Positions 35,705 to 45,150 are shown, counted from the first letter of the stretch. The stretch is DNA of 64,000 nt from Acidobacteriota bacterium (GCA_020439745.1 JAGQSC010000003.1:124001-188000); one strand, 5' to 3'. Translations and numbers: made by a program. The notes: generated from the letters alone by a model not told the origin.

Positions 35705-37117
35705 ATGAAAGTGTCGTTCATCAAGCCACCAATAGGCGGCATTTTAGGACTGGAAATGCTCACTTTCGTGGAGCCGTTAGGCATGGAATGTGTCGCTGGT
35801 GCACTTGAACCGAACGGCCACGAATGTCGTATCTACGATCTGCGATTGGAGGGCGAAGAAGATGGCCTCCAGAAATGCATCGCTTTTGAACCCGATGTCG
35901 TGGGACTTCAGTGTAATTTCACCACGGAACGCAGGCGTACTTTGCGACTGGCTCAGCGCATTCGAGACAGTCTACCTGATGCCACGATTGTGGTCGGTGG
36001 CCACGACGCATCCCGTGACCCGAAGTGGTTTGAACGCGACACAATCGATGTCATCGCGGTAGGCGACGGTGAAGAAGTCATGCCTGCCTTTATGGACGCG
36101 TTGGAGGGCGGCGGTTACGACCACGTACCCGGCATCGTGATCAATACCAAGCAAGGTCAAAAGACGACGTGTGGTTCACCGGGCCGATCCAACCTGGATG
36201 AACTCCCTCTGCCCGCTCGCCACTTGATCAAGGACTATGCGCCCCACTACTACATCAACTTCCGCAAACCGCTGGCACTCATGGAAACGGCTCGCGGCTG
36301 TCCATATCGTTGCAATTTTTGTTCGGTCTGGAAGTTCCACGAGAAGACTTTTCGTGAAAAGTCACCCGAACGGGTGGTCGAGGAGCTCAAGACCATTGAC
36401 GCACCCAACATTTTCATAACCGATGACATATTCTGGTTGGACGTCCATCGAGGTCGCGAAATGGCGCGCCTTATCAAGGCCGCGGGCATCAAGAAATATT
36501 TCACCGTGCAAACGCGCACCGACATCATTTGTCGGCACCCTGACTTGATCGAAGAGTGGAAGGATTGTGGCAACCTGGCCATTTTCCTGGGTCTCGAAAA
36601 AGTAGACGACGAAGGGCTCAAATCGGTCAACAAAAACAATAAGGCCATCAATAATGAACGCGCGATCGCCATCCTCAAGGAACTGGATGTAGGATTTACG
36701 TGCAATTTCATTGTCGACCCAGCATGGGAGCGTAAGGACTTTGCACAACTGCGTAAATGGGTCGATGAACACGGCACTTACAACAGTGGGTTCTCGGTCC
36801 TCACGCCTCTGCCCGGCACTGACCTGTGGGGTGAGGTCTCGGATCAGGTCACAACCGACGATTGGGAGCTATTTGATATCGTCCATTCTGTTTTGCCCAC
36901 GAAACTAGGTCTAAAAGACTTCTATGAAGAATACTCTCGTTTGTGGGACTGGTCACTTCAGGTTCGCTACAAACACCGAGGCAAAATGAAAACCTATTTA
37001 GCCATGGTCATGGCCATCGCGACAGGCAGGGTTTCCTTGAATGCCATACGCAAAGGCATGAATATGGCCCGAGTTTTCAGTAACCCTGACACATTCATGG
37101 CGGGTCACTCGGCGTAG
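35705..37117 (+). CDS. B12-binding radical SAM protein (HpnR-like)
   Basis: A 470-residue protein with a cobalamin-binding domain (about residues 1-150) followed by a radical SAM domain. The iron-sulfur cysteines are in ARGCPYRCNFC (Cys199, Cys203, Cys206). The opening MKVSFIKPP and the LTFVEPLGMECVAGALE element resemble hopanoid C-3 methylase HpnR. So do IFITDDIFWLDVHRG and NFIVDPAWERKDF in the radical SAM part. Whether it methylates hopanoids or another lipid cannot be settled; no squalene-hopene cyclase or other hpn gene is present in the window. It is convergent with the esterase gene, overlapping by 13 bases. Confidence 0.85.
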   Translation: MKVSFIKPPIGGILGLEMLTFVEPLGMECVAGALEPNGHECRIYDLRLEGEEDGLQKCIAFEPDVVGLQCNFTTERRRTLRLAQRIRDSLPDATIVVGGHDASRDPKWFERDTIDVIAVGDGEEVMPAFMDALEGGGYDHVPGIVINTKQGQKTTCGSPGRSNLDELPLPARHLIKDYAPHYYINFRKPLALMETARGCPYRCNFCSVWKFHEKTFREKSPERVVEELKTIDAPNIFITDDIFWLDVHRGREMARLIKAAGIKKYFTVQTRTDIICRHPDLIEEWKDCGNLAIFLGLEKVDDEGLKSVNKNNKAINNERAIAILKELDVGFTCNFIVDPAWERKDFAQLRKWVDEHGTYNSGFSVLTPLPGTDLWGEVSDQVTTDDWELFDIVHSVLPTKLGLKDFYEEYSRLWDWSLQVRYKHRGKMKTYLAMVMAIATGRVSLNAIRKGMNMARVFSNPDTFMAGHSA

Positions 37118-38778
37118 CGCCAAGAGGTCAGGTCCGCATGGTCAGGGGCTGAAATTTCAATTCGTTTCAGAATTTTGGGTAGGTAGAGGGTGTTGTAGCG
37201 TAGACGGGTCAGGTAATTGGGATTGTCAGGATCGCCATTCCAACAATGTTCTTCGCGATCACCGTAGGCCACCTCACCTTCGTACTTCGGTTGGTCCAAG
37301 CGTTCCAGAACAGCTTCAGTCAAATACACCGCATTGTTCAAGTAGTAGTTGTCCATGTCGCCCACATAAATGTGCAATTTACCTCTTAGCCTTTCGCCGA
37401 TCACTTTCCAGTCACGTTGAATGATGTGTGTTAAATCGTAGTGGTCTCGCCAATAAGCGGCCACTTCAGGATCAATGTCACCGGTTTCTTTGTTCCAGAT
37501 AGGTTTCGGATAACCATCGTCATTCATGGGCGAGTATGTAGCCTCCCAAATGTCGAATTGGCCCCCAGACCGGCTGTGATCACCCAACACCCATTCCAGT
37601 TGGTTTTGATCGCGTATCGAAGCAGAAACATGTCCCAAACAGTCGCGATGGCCGGGTCTCGGTACCTTCTTAAAGGTCCCTTCGTAGAAATAGGCGTTCT
37701 TGTCTTCATACAGATTGATCGTCATAAAAGCGCGGAAATCAATGGGGTCAGGACAGGCGATGAATGCGCCATTAAACTCGTCCGGATAGAAGACCTGAGT
37801 AGCCATAGCCTCCCATCCGCCCGTCGAACCACCATAAAGGAATCTGGCCCAACCTTCACCGATTCCACGAAACATCTTTTCCACATGCGGAATCAATTCG
37901 TAAACAATGGCATCGCCATAAGGGCCTTGACAAGCCGAATTCACAGCATAGGAATCGTCATAGTACGGGGTTGGGTGCTGTATTTCCATAACTAGGAAAC
38001 GTGGGAATTCAGCAGACGTCCATTGATTAAAGAATCGGTAGCTCTCTTCTTGAATGATCTTGTTATACCCGTGGATCCCAAATCGTTCTGAGTAATCTGC
38101 TTTCAGGTCTGGGTCCGGCGGAACCGACCTAAGTCCCCATGGGCTCGCTGGAAAATGACCATGAAACACCATCAATGGGAATTTGGTGTCTGGATGCGCA
38201 TCAAAGCCATGAGGAATCAACACCCAGGCCGCGAGAGACACATCTTCGCCCCAAAACTTGCTCAGCCGTTCACTCCGAATCTTCACGTACTTGTGGTACC
38301 GCGTCTCTTGCGGCGGCGAAATGGGCTCGATTTCTCGATCTAGCTTGATGGTGACCGTTGGGTCCGACAGATCTAGACGGATCGGCTCATTGTAGATATT
38401 GCCCGGTTTGCTGTGCCACTGCTGGCCTTCACCACGGTCCGGCGGTAGCCACACCTGTTTGCCGTTCTCGAGTTTGAATAGATGGTACCGATTCAATAGC
38501 ACCTGTACGTTGTAGGTTCCCAAAGGAACATCCGACAATTCGGCGATCGGGTAGCCAGGCGCGTGGGGATCAAATATGAGGGGACTCCCGTCCCAGTCGC
38601 TGACATTCATTCCAAATATGAGCTGGGCGTTCAATCCGTCAGTGATTTGAAAGCGCGGATCCTCACTAAAATCCTGAGAAAGCATAAGCAGTAGCCGACC
38701 AGTTTGAGGCGTCTTTAGTGAGTGCGTGATTTCAAACTCCGGCCCCGAACCAAGCATTAACATCCACAGGAGCAACAT
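37105..38778 (-). CDS. Putative secreted esterase (alpha/beta hydrolase)
   Basis: A 557-residue protein with a short N-terminal signal segment (MLLLWMLMLGSG). An N-terminal beta domain (to about residue 160) precedes an esterase-type alpha/beta hydrolase domain. The nucleophile motif is YGGSTGGWEAM (G-x-S-x-G), an early element is PLMVFHGHFP, and a late histidine lies in REEHCWNGD. This is the layout of PF00756-type putative esterases (esterase D/Fes-like). The substrate is unknown. GAGGAGGTCCAC before the ATG is a strong ribosome-binding site. It is divergent from creD, about 100 bases away. Confidence 0.8.
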   Translation of the reverse strand: MLLLWMLMLGSGPEFEITHSLKTPQTGRLLLMLSQDFSEDPRFQITDGLNAQLIFGMNVSDWDGSPLIFDPHAPGYPIAELSDVPLGTYNVQVLLNRYHLFKLENGKQVWLPPDRGEGQQWHSKPGNIYNEPIRLDLSDPTVTIKLDREIEPISPPQETRYHKYVKIRSERLSKFWGEDVSLAAWVLIPHGFDAHPDTKFPLMVFHGHFPASPWGLRSVPPDPDLKADYSERFGIHGYNKIIQEESYRFFNQWTSAEFPRFLVMEIQHPTPYYDDSYAVNSACQGPYGDAIVYELIPHVEKMFRGIGEGWARFLYGGSTGGWEAMATQVFYPDEFNGAFIACPDPIDFRAFMTINLYEDKNAYFYEGTFKKVPRPGHRDCLGHVSASIRDQNQLEWVLGDHSRSGGQFDIWEATYSPMNDDGYPKPIWNKETGDIDPEVAAYWRDHYDLTHIIQRDWKVIGERLRGKLHIYVGDMDNYYLNNAVYLTEAVLERLDQPKYEGEVAYGDREEHCWNGDPDNPNYLTRLRYNTLYLPKILKRIEISAPDHADLTSWRYAE

Positions 38779-38878
38779 GTGGACCTCCTCAATTCCTCAG
38801 TGTTTGCTCACGATTCCATCATGACCAAGTGCACAAAACAACCCATCATGGACCAAATTCCAACAGAAGGACAACACC

Positions 38879-40087
38879 ATGCCTGCCTGGTCAAACAGCA
38901 TCGTCAAACTAACATCCATGTGCATCATCATTCTGATCCTCTTGATACCCGTCGCACTCATACGCAAACAGGTTGAAGACCGCAACAGGTACCAAAACGA
39001 AGCATCGCGAGACATAGAGGCAGGTTGGGGTGGGCCTCAGTGGATTGCCATGCCCACGCTATCGGTTTACAACGATGCAGGAGAGACTCACATCATACCG
39101 GAAGAGGTCCAAATCAACTGTGACTTAGATGTCCAAATACGCTCGCGCGGGATCTTCGATTCGCCGGTGTTCGATGCTGCGCTGGTCATCACGGGCCATT
39201 TTTCAGAAGTGCCCTTGTCGGACAGCGTTCATCTGAATCTGTTTATGCCGAATACGGCGCGCATTAAGGGCGACATTACGCTTAATGGCGCACCTTCGTT
39301 TTCGGCCGAAAACGATGAAGCCACATGCTTGATAGCTAAATTGTCACCCTTGGAGCGTACTGAAGTTCCCTTTGAAATCAGGTTCTCATTATTGGGCAGT
39401 CAGGAATTGATGTTCAAACCGACGGCAAGATCTAACCGAATCAAGGTCAAATCCAACTGGCAAGAACCCAGTTTCGTCGGAACACGGCTACCGTTAACAC
39501 ACACGCTGGGCCCTTCTGGGTTTGAGGCGAATTGGCATGTCGTGAACTACGGTGGCGCCCGGGCCGATATTAGTCACCCATATGGCCACGAGTCGCTGGG
39601 CGTGAGGTTGGTAAAGAGCGCTTCGATTTACCAGATCAGTGAACGAAGTGTGAAATATGCGGTTCTGTTCATCGGGCTCACGTTCTTTGGCTTCTTTATG
39701 TTCGAGGTATTGAACCGACTGCGCATTCACCCGATCCAGTACACCTTGGTGGGTCTTGGATTGTGTCTCTTTTATCTCCTGCTCCTGTCTTTGGGAGAAC
39801 ATCTGCCCTTCGGCTGGGCCTACCTGATTTCAGTGGCTGCGGAGCTGGCCCTGAATCTCGGCTATGCCACTGCGGTTTTGGGATCATTTCGCCGCGCATC
39901 GATCATTGCGATCATCCTAAGCGTAATTTATGCCTATCTTTGGGTTGTCATTGTCGCGGTTGAGTATGCGCTTTTAATGGGCACGGCAGGTCTATTCGCG
40001 GCACTCGCCTTGACCATGTTTCTTACCAGACGTGTGGATTGGTACAGTTGGGAAAAACAACCGCCACCCATCCCAGGTGCAAGTTAA
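38879..40087 (+). CDS. creD: Inner membrane protein CreD
   Basis: A 402-residue CreD homologue. An N-terminal transmembrane helix anchors a roughly 250-residue periplasmic domain. Then come about six helices beginning VKYAVLFIGLTFFGFFMFEV and the diagnostic RIHPIQYTLVGLGLCLFYLL. The C-terminal TRRVDWYSW is also a CreD signature. In E. coli creD is induced by the CreBC system and affects envelope stability and colicin tolerance. Here no creB or creC lies beside it; the two-component pair at 24.2 kb is not obviously CreBC. AAGGACAACACC precedes the ATG. It overlaps the DM13 gene tail-to-tail by four bases. Confidence 0.92.
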   Translation: MPAWSNSIVKLTSMCIIILILLIPVALIRKQVEDRNRYQNEASRDIEAGWGGPQWIAMPTLSVYNDAGETHIIPEEVQINCDLDVQIRSRGIFDSPVFDAALVITGHFSEVPLSDSVHLNLFMPNTARIKGDITLNGAPSFSAENDEATCLIAKLSPLERTEVPFEIRFSLLGSQELMFKPTARSNRIKVKSNWQEPSFVGTRLPLTHTLGPSGFEANWHVVNYGGARADISHPYGHESLGVRLVKSASIYQISERSVKYAVLFIGLTFFGFFMFEVLNRLRIHPIQYTLVGLGLCLFYLLLLSLGEHLPFGWAYLISVAAELALNLGYATAVLGSFRRASIIAIILSVIYAYLWVVIVAVEYALLMGTAGLFAALALTMFLTRRVDWYSWEKQPPPIPGAS

Positions 40088-41100
40088 GGAGGTGCAAACA
40101 CGCCGCTACCAAAGTCGGAACTGAACTGACGACACCAAATACTCACGCTATTAAAGTCAGCTAAGGTCACATTCCCAGGCAACGTGATCAATACCGTCTC
40201 GTTGTTGTAGGGAGTGGACCTAAGTTCGGGTGTCACAGCCATCCCATTGATGAAGTCCCTGTCTTGGGCCACATAGACATACACGTCTGGCCCTAGGCCA
40301 TCATAGTTAAACGAGTCCAGTCGAAGTGTACGCTCGTCGACAATGGTTACCATGCCACTGACACCATGAAAATGAGGTTCCAGCACAGCCACCCAACCGA
40401 CCATTTCAGGGCCCGGAAGCGGCGCCATGGGTATAGCAGCGGTTTGCCAGAAATAGGGTGCTCCATCCAGTGCAAATCGCAACGCTACAACCGCCATGTC
40501 ACCTCCTGCGTCTAATTCGAAATAGGATCCTTCTTGATGCGCAAAATCGTCATTAAACAAATAAAGGGCTTTTGCCATTGGGTCCAGTGGCTCTGAGGTT
40601 AGTGACGCCTCGGCCAGAACATCACCAGCCAGATTCAATTGCCGAATGCGAACATTAAGCGGTGAATCACTGGTGTTTACGACCGCCAACCCATCGGCTA
40701 CATCCGTCAGTTCCCCTGGAAAAATCCGAAAGCGTTCCGCCTGTTGCTCGTTAATGGGTACGTGCGCCGCGCTATACTGCTGTTTGGCGTCGCGATAAGC
40801 GAGTGTGATGTTGACATCACCATCGCCTTCAATCACGAAATGTGACACATCCATGGCCCCAAACAATTGTGAAGGCATCATACGCAGGATTGCCCCAGGC
40901 ACCACCTGGCCGGACACTATCGGCAAGCCCGTTCCATTTTCCAAATAGGGCCGTATGCGATAGGTTTGCGTGTCATTGACGAGATTAGAGATGAGAATCA
41001 CGGTCTCAAATCCACCGTTTGCTCGGGTAAGATGGGGAACAATCCGCATTTGAGCCCATGCTAATGAACCACTCATCGCCAACAGTGCAATCCACTTCAT
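40084..41100 (-). CDS. Secreted protein with C-terminal DM13 domain
   Basis: A 338-residue exported protein (signal peptide MKWIALLAMSGSLAWA). The first 220 residues form two beta-rich units, opening with RIVPHLTRANGGFETVILIS and resembling the N-terminal repeats of the FG-GAP protein at 10.7 kb. The last 110 residues are a DM13 domain: HGVSGMVTIVDERTLRLDSF, DGLGPDVYVYVAQD and the SIWCRQFSSDFG end, with the conserved Cys. DM13 has been proposed as a redox (electron-transfer) domain. TTGGAGATAGCA before ATG 41100 decides the start. It is 80 bases downstream of the beta-propeller gene and could form a secreted pair with it. Confidence 0.85.
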   Translation of the reverse strand: MKWIALLAMSGSLAWAQMRIVPHLTRANGGFETVILISNLVNDTQTYRIRPYLENGTGLPIVSGQVVPGAILRMMPSQLFGAMDVSHFVIEGDGDVNITLAYRDAKQQYSAAHVPINEQQAERFRIFPGELTDVADGLAVVNTSDSPLNVRIRQLNLAGDVLAEASLTSEPLDPMAKALYLFNDDFAHQEGSYFELDAGGDMAVVALRFALDGAPYFWQTAAIPMAPLPGPEMVGWVAVLEPHFHGVSGMVTIVDERTLRLDSFNYDGLGPDVYVYVAQDRDFINGMAVTPELRSTPYNNETVLITLPGNVTLADFNSVSIWCRQFSSDFGSGVFAPP

Positions 41101-41180
41101 TGCTATCTCCAAATGATCAAGATACCCCTAACATACGTCAGTCAAGCCTACTTGCCCAATGATCATTTGGTCATGTTCAC

Positions 41181-42179
41181 TCAACTCTCCAATCTGAAAA
41201 CCAGCTTCTGCAACCAGATTTCGTCGTCCCGCTCGATGGTGATCACGCAGCTGTCCTTGCGAATCTGAATGGGCACACCAGGAACTTTGATCGTTCCCAT
41301 CACATGCCCTTTCGCATCAAACATCGTACTTGTGTAGGGTTCTTCCTGAGTGCGGCGATGACTAAATGCCCAGATGCGTTGCTGATCATCCACCACCAAC
41401 GCACTCAGGGCCGGCCAGAACTCAGCGCGGTGCAACCCCCTCGCCAATGCCGAACGGTATTCCGAATCGAACGATTCCACTTGACGATCCACATCATCAT
41501 CGGTAATTGGATATCTTGGCAAAGAACAACCAAACGATGTCATAACTTCGTCTGTTTTCAAATCCACCAAGTGTATCTGCCCATCGCCAGGCCAGCTAAC
41601 AGCCAAGAAATCTTTACCCAAGGCGTAAGCGAGGCGCGGGTCCCATGAAACCAACATGGCTATTTCTCGACCGCCCTCCAACGAGGCGGACGTGAGTGGC
41701 ATCGTGCCCGGCAGCTTCTTTTCCCATATGGTAGTCACAGGGCTGCCATAACGGACCAGCGAAGGTCGGCCTTCAAAGTGACCTGCTAGGTCCTTAAGAC
41801 CGTATAGGGTTTCACCGGACATTGAAAATTCGAAGACCATATCGGCCGGGAACTGCATTTCACGTTGCAATTCACCCTCGCTATTCCAAATCGACAGACG
41901 ACGATTTCCATGGTCAGATACGACAATCAGATCGCCGTCAAAGGTCAGTCGATGGATTCGTTGAAACTCACCTGGACCTTGACCCTGACTGCCAATTAAC
42001 TGTTTGAGACTTCCATCAGGGTTCAGATAAATAAGCTGTATACGCCCCGCAACCACCAACGTGCCGTCCTCAAAGCTCCCAGCCGTTCGAGTTTCAAAGA
42101 CATCAAAATCACTCAAGCTCTTGTCCAGTGTCGTTTGAGTGGACAACGATCCGAAAGCGAGTACCCAAAAAAGAAACAT
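41181..42179 (-). CDS. Secreted six-bladed beta-propeller (NHL-like) protein
   Basis: A 332-residue protein with a short hydrophobic leader (MFLFWVLAFGSLS). The propeller signature is LIGSQGQGPGEFQRIHRLTFDG followed by VSDHGNRRLSIWNSEGELQRE, which matches the 6-bladed beta-propeller/NHL family common in Bacteroidota and Acidobacteriota. Later blades are less regular (STMFDAKGHVMGTIKVPG). Such proteins bind or scaffold other molecules and usually lack catalytic residues. GGGAGGCGCT before the ATG is a good ribosome-binding site. The gene is divergent from the FNR-like gene, across a palindrome at 42235-42251. Confidence 0.8.
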   Translation of the reverse strand: MFLFWVLAFGSLSTQTTLDKSLSDFDVFETRTAGSFEDGTLVVAGRIQLIYLNPDGSLKQLIGSQGQGPGEFQRIHRLTFDGDLIVVSDHGNRRLSIWNSEGELQREMQFPADMVFEFSMSGETLYGLKDLAGHFEGRPSLVRYGSPVTTIWEKKLPGTMPLTSASLEGGREIAMLVSWDPRLAYALGKDFLAVSWPGDGQIHLVDLKTDEVMTSFGCSLPRYPITDDDVDRQVESFDSEYRSALARGLHRAEFWPALSALVVDDQQRIWAFSHRRTQEEPYTSTMFDAKGHVMGTIKVPGVPIQIRKDSCVITIERDDEIWLQKLVFRLES

Positions 42180-42234
42180 AGCGCCTCCCAGTTAGACAAC
42201 GCGATCGGGTCGGAAAAAGTTTGAACGTTCGAAA

Positions 42235-42251
42235 ATCAGTCGCTGACTGAT
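42235..42251. promoter_or_regulatory. Palindromic operator candidate
   Basis: ATCAGTC (42235-42241) and GACTGAT (42245-42251) form a perfect 7-base inverted repeat with a 3-base spacer. It lies between two divergently read genes, where a dimeric repressor or activator could act on both. No regulator gene is adjacent. Confidence 0.4.
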
Positions 42252-42299
42252 GGATTGCCTTATATACTGGGTGCATCAATTCCTCTAAGGAGCGTTCAC

Positions 42300-43133
42300 C
42301 TGGTAGACCTGCGCCACGCGGCAAATCAAAGGACCTTTCAAGGAACGTTGAAATCCAATCTTAGGCTGACTTCAAATGACAGCGAATTGGACGTTCGCGA
42401 CTTGTTGATTCAATTGAACCCAACAGCTCCAAACATCGAGCGTGGCGAACTAATCGGTGTGCACCATGAATGGGAGGAGGGCCACTATTTTAGGCCTTAC
42501 TATGTCGTGGACTGCCTGAACACAGCAGAAGGCCGGTTCATATCCATCTGTGTTCAACGTTGTTTTACGACCGAGGGCCATAAGCCCGGATTGTCTTCAG
42601 GCCGTCTATGCGATTTGGCAAAAGGGCAATCAATCGCCCTCAGTGGCCCCTACCCAAGCCCATTCAGAATACCCTCTGACCCAACCTGCGATATCATCAT
42701 GATTGGTATTGGTACTGGAATGGCCGCGTTCAGAACCTTACTTTCAGGGGTCTTTTCGGCTGACACACCCTGGGCAGGAAGCATTAGTCTATTTTACGGA
42801 GCACGCAGCGGCCTTGAAGTCTTGTTCTTTAACGGCGAACGTGACGACTTGAGCCCTTACCTTGATGAACCTAATTTTTCGACGTTCATTGCAACCCGCA
42901 AAGACGACCATATGCATGATGGCGAGCCGGTCTCAGACCAATTGGTCAGGAATCGAAGTCTGGTTTTGGATTTGATTCGAAAGCCGAAGACCCATATTTT
43001 TGTGGCTGGCAATCACACCCTCGCCTTTTATCTGGACCGCAGTTTTGTCGCCATTGCAGGTGGGAAAGAGCAGTGGGTGAGCATTCATAACCAGATGCTC
43101 AGTGAAGGCCGCTGGCAAGAGACCCTTTACTAG
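42300..43133 (+). CDS. Ferredoxin-NADP+ reductase-like oxidoreductase
   Basis: A 277-residue FNR-fold protein. The FAD domain includes YFRPYYVVDCL and SGPYPSPFRIPSD, and the NADP domain has IMIGIGTGMAAFRTLL with SLFYGARSGLEVLF. No iron-sulfur domain is fused. The start is uncertain. A clean AAGGAG at 42287-42292 points to a CTG at 42300, seven bases on, while the longer frame starts at TTG 42255 with no good site before it. The FNR similarity begins after residue 15 of the CTG form. It precedes the GT2/WecD sugar genes by about 100 bases, and a role in deoxysugar reduction is possible but not shown. Confidence 0.72.
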   Translation: MVDLRHAANQRTFQGTLKSNLRLTSNDSELDVRDLLIQLNPTAPNIERGELIGVHHEWEEGHYFRPYYVVDCLNTAEGRFISICVQRCFTTEGHKPGLSSGRLCDLAKGQSIALSGPYPSPFRIPSDPTCDIIMIGIGTGMAAFRTLLSGVFSADTPWAGSISLFYGARSGLEVLFFNGERDDLSPYLDEPNFSTFIATRKDDHMHDGEPVSDQLVRNRSLVLDLIRKPKTHIFVAGNHTLAFYLDRSFVAIAGGKEQWVSIHNQMLSEGRWQETLY

Positions 43134-43232
43134 AGTTGGGAATCACTCGGATTGGTGGATTGCCCAATGGCAACCATTGAACACGAAAACCAAAATTTGT
43201 AGAGTGGCCCAGAAGGTGGCCCGTAGGTATCC

Positions 43233-44177
43233 ATGAACAACATCAGTGTGATTCTCCCGCTCTATAACGATGCAGCCATCGCTGAGAGCGCCATTTCGAC
43301 CATCATTAGTTTGCTTGAACAACATCTTCCCCTTTGGGAACTTGTAATCGTTGACGATGCATCCACCGACCAAACGTTGGCGGTGATCAAAGCCCAGCGC
43401 AACGCAGAAAGAGCCAACGTCCGCATCTTCTCGATGGCACGCAATCGAGGCCAACATGCTGCATTCGTTGTGGGTTGTCAGATGGCCAAGGGTCCATGGT
43501 ACCTAACATTTGACGCCGATTACGCGGCCGCAATTGCGTCACTTCCCTCGCTTGTTGAAACGGCTGCATCGCACGATTCTGATCTCGTGAGCGTGTCGCG
43601 GGCTGGACAACGCAAAATACCTGGATACAGGCGCCTTGGATCGATAGTCCTGAACGCACTCGTCAATAGGGCCACCAAAAAAGCCATGCAGGACCCGCTG
43701 AGCCCGATAAAACTTGTGCATCAATCCATCGTTCACCAATGCCAGCACTTCGGGGAGAAGCGCCGTTTCTTAGCTCCTCTGGCCATTTCTCTTGCGCGAA
43801 ATCCTATCGAGACGAGTATCCCTCTGCCACAGAAACGCGGCAGAACTCATTTCGACATCTATGATCTGGCCCGATTGACATTGGACTTCATGCTCAATTT
43901 CTTTCCCCGAATTTTTCCAAGACTCCTTGTCTGGAGTCTCCTCGGCATTGTGTTATCCAGTCTTGCGGGCGCTGGTTACCTGATCATGAGAATAATGGGC
44001 TTCATTGAGGCAAACGTCATTTTTCAGGTACTCGATTTCGCGTTCCTGTTTATGTGCCTCAATGCACTATCGCTGGCTATCATCGGTGAATATCATTTAA
44101 GAGCGTATACGCTGATTTCTGAGTCGTCTCCCTATGAAGCCACCGAGATCAAGATAAGCCCCGAGGTCATTTCATGA
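43233..44177 (+). CDS. GT2 family membrane glycosyltransferase (ArnC/DPM-like)
   Basis: A 314-residue GT2 enzyme with two C-terminal transmembrane helices (LLVWSLLGIVLSSLAGAGYL and FLFMCLNALSLAIIGEYH). The GT-A domain has SVILPLYNDAAIAESA, VDDASTDQT and FSMARNRGQHAAF. The DxD-like element reads FDADYA where DADLQ is usual. The IIGEYHLRAY end is typical of polyprenyl-phosphate sugar transferases of the ArnC/dolichol-phosphate-mannose-synthase type. It would load a sugar onto undecaprenyl phosphate. Its last bases overlap the start of the GNAT gene (TCATGA), so the two proteins are co-translated. Confidence 0.88.
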   Translation: MNNISVILPLYNDAAIAESAISTIISLLEQHLPLWELVIVDDASTDQTLAVIKAQRNAERANVRIFSMARNRGQHAAFVVGCQMAKGPWYLTFDADYAAAIASLPSLVETAASHDSDLVSVSRAGQRKIPGYRRLGSIVLNALVNRATKKAMQDPLSPIKLVHQSIVHQCQHFGEKRRFLAPLAISLARNPIETSIPLPQKRGRTHFDIYDLARLTLDFMLNFFPRIFPRLLVWSLLGIVLSSLAGAGYLIMRIMGFIEANVIFQVLDFAFLFMCLNALSLAIIGEYHLRAYTLISESSPYEATEIKISPEVIS

Positions 44178-45145
44178 ACATCCAACCCTTGACGCAAGAT
44201 CTGGTTTTAGACAGTGGACTCGTTACCTTTGATGGATATGCCAGCTACCCTCTTCTCAGTTCCGATATGAGATTGAACCTACTGCGTGACCGCGCGAATT
44301 CATTATCAATCGGCGAGGGCGCCACCTGCCTTGCCGCGATCTCGGGCAGCCAAGTTCAGGGACTCATTGCGCTGCGGCGTTTTCCCTGGGGGGAAACTCA
44401 TTTTCACATGGGTATGGCCCATATCGAGTTGTTTGCCATACACAGCCAATTGAGTCGAAAAGATGCGCAACTCGTGCGCATGGAACTGTTTGAATCCGCC
44501 ATGAACTGGATCAAGAAACACGGCATTCAGCACCTCGCTGCACGTATCGATGCATCTGACCAGGAGACGGTCCATTTCCTGGAAGCACACGAATTCAGAT
44601 TGATGGATACGCTGGTCACCTACATCTACAACTCAAAACGCTATCGCCGTGTTAGCGCTGCACGACATATATTTCCGGTTCGAGAATTTCAAGCAAGTGA
44701 CGAAGAAGCCGTATTGAGACTGGCTTCCGGAAGTTTTGAGGAGACTCGATTTGCGCGAGACATCCATATATCTCGTTCCGGCCTGAATCGTTTTTACGAG
44801 GATTGGGGCAGACGCCTATGCGCTGGTGAAATGGCTGATCGTTTGATCGTGGCTTGCAACCGCCACGCTGAAGTTGTCGGTTTTCTTGGGTATCGTCTGG
44901 ATCAACAACTATTCGCCAGCACGGGTCTCCGTGCTCGCGGTGGCGGATTGGGGGCCGTCCATCCCCGTGCAACCGGAGCCTATTTGGCCATGATCCACGA
45001 AGCATTTGCGACAGACCATACGCAAACCGACTTTGCCGAGTTGGACGGAGACATTCGCACCTTTAGCGTGATCAAGATCTGGAACAAACTCAAGTGCCAA
45101 CAAGTCCGTGTGAGACACACACTCCATGCCTGGTTAGGCAAGTGA
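44174..45145 (+). CDS. WecD-like GNAT N-acyltransferase
   Basis: A 323-residue protein with two GNAT-like halves. The N-terminal half ends in VHFLEAHEFRLMDTLVTYIY, the type of strand seen in WecD (dTDP-fucosamine acetyltransferase). The C-terminal half has a glycine-rich CoA region (STGLRARGGGLGAVHPRATG) and the ELDGDIRTFSVIKIWNKL tail, again as in WecD. It probably N-acylates a nucleotide aminosugar. That fits the sugar aminotransferase at 51.4 kb and the GT2 just upstream. The acyl donor and sugar are not known. Confidence 0.8.
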   Translation: MNIQPLTQDLVLDSGLVTFDGYASYPLLSSDMRLNLLRDRANSLSIGEGATCLAAISGSQVQGLIALRRFPWGETHFHMGMAHIELFAIHSQLSRKDAQLVRMELFESAMNWIKKHGIQHLAARIDASDQETVHFLEAHEFRLMDTLVTYIYNSKRYRRVSAARHIFPVREFQASDEEAVLRLASGSFEETRFARDIHISRSGLNRFYEDWGRRLCAGEMADRLIVACNRHAEVVGFLGYRLDQQLFASTGLRARGGGLGAVHPRATGAYLAMIHEAFATDHTQTDFAELDGDIRTFSVIKIWNKLKCQQVRVRHTLHAWLGK

Positions 45146-45150
45146 TCTGC

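Noticed and set aside
38779-38976. A 65-codon forward frame between the esterase and creD
   Set aside because: It runs into creD in another frame, has no ribosome-binding site and its composition looks like chance.
42255-42280. A promoter around TATACT at 42263-42268
   Set aside because: No -35 lies at a suitable distance.
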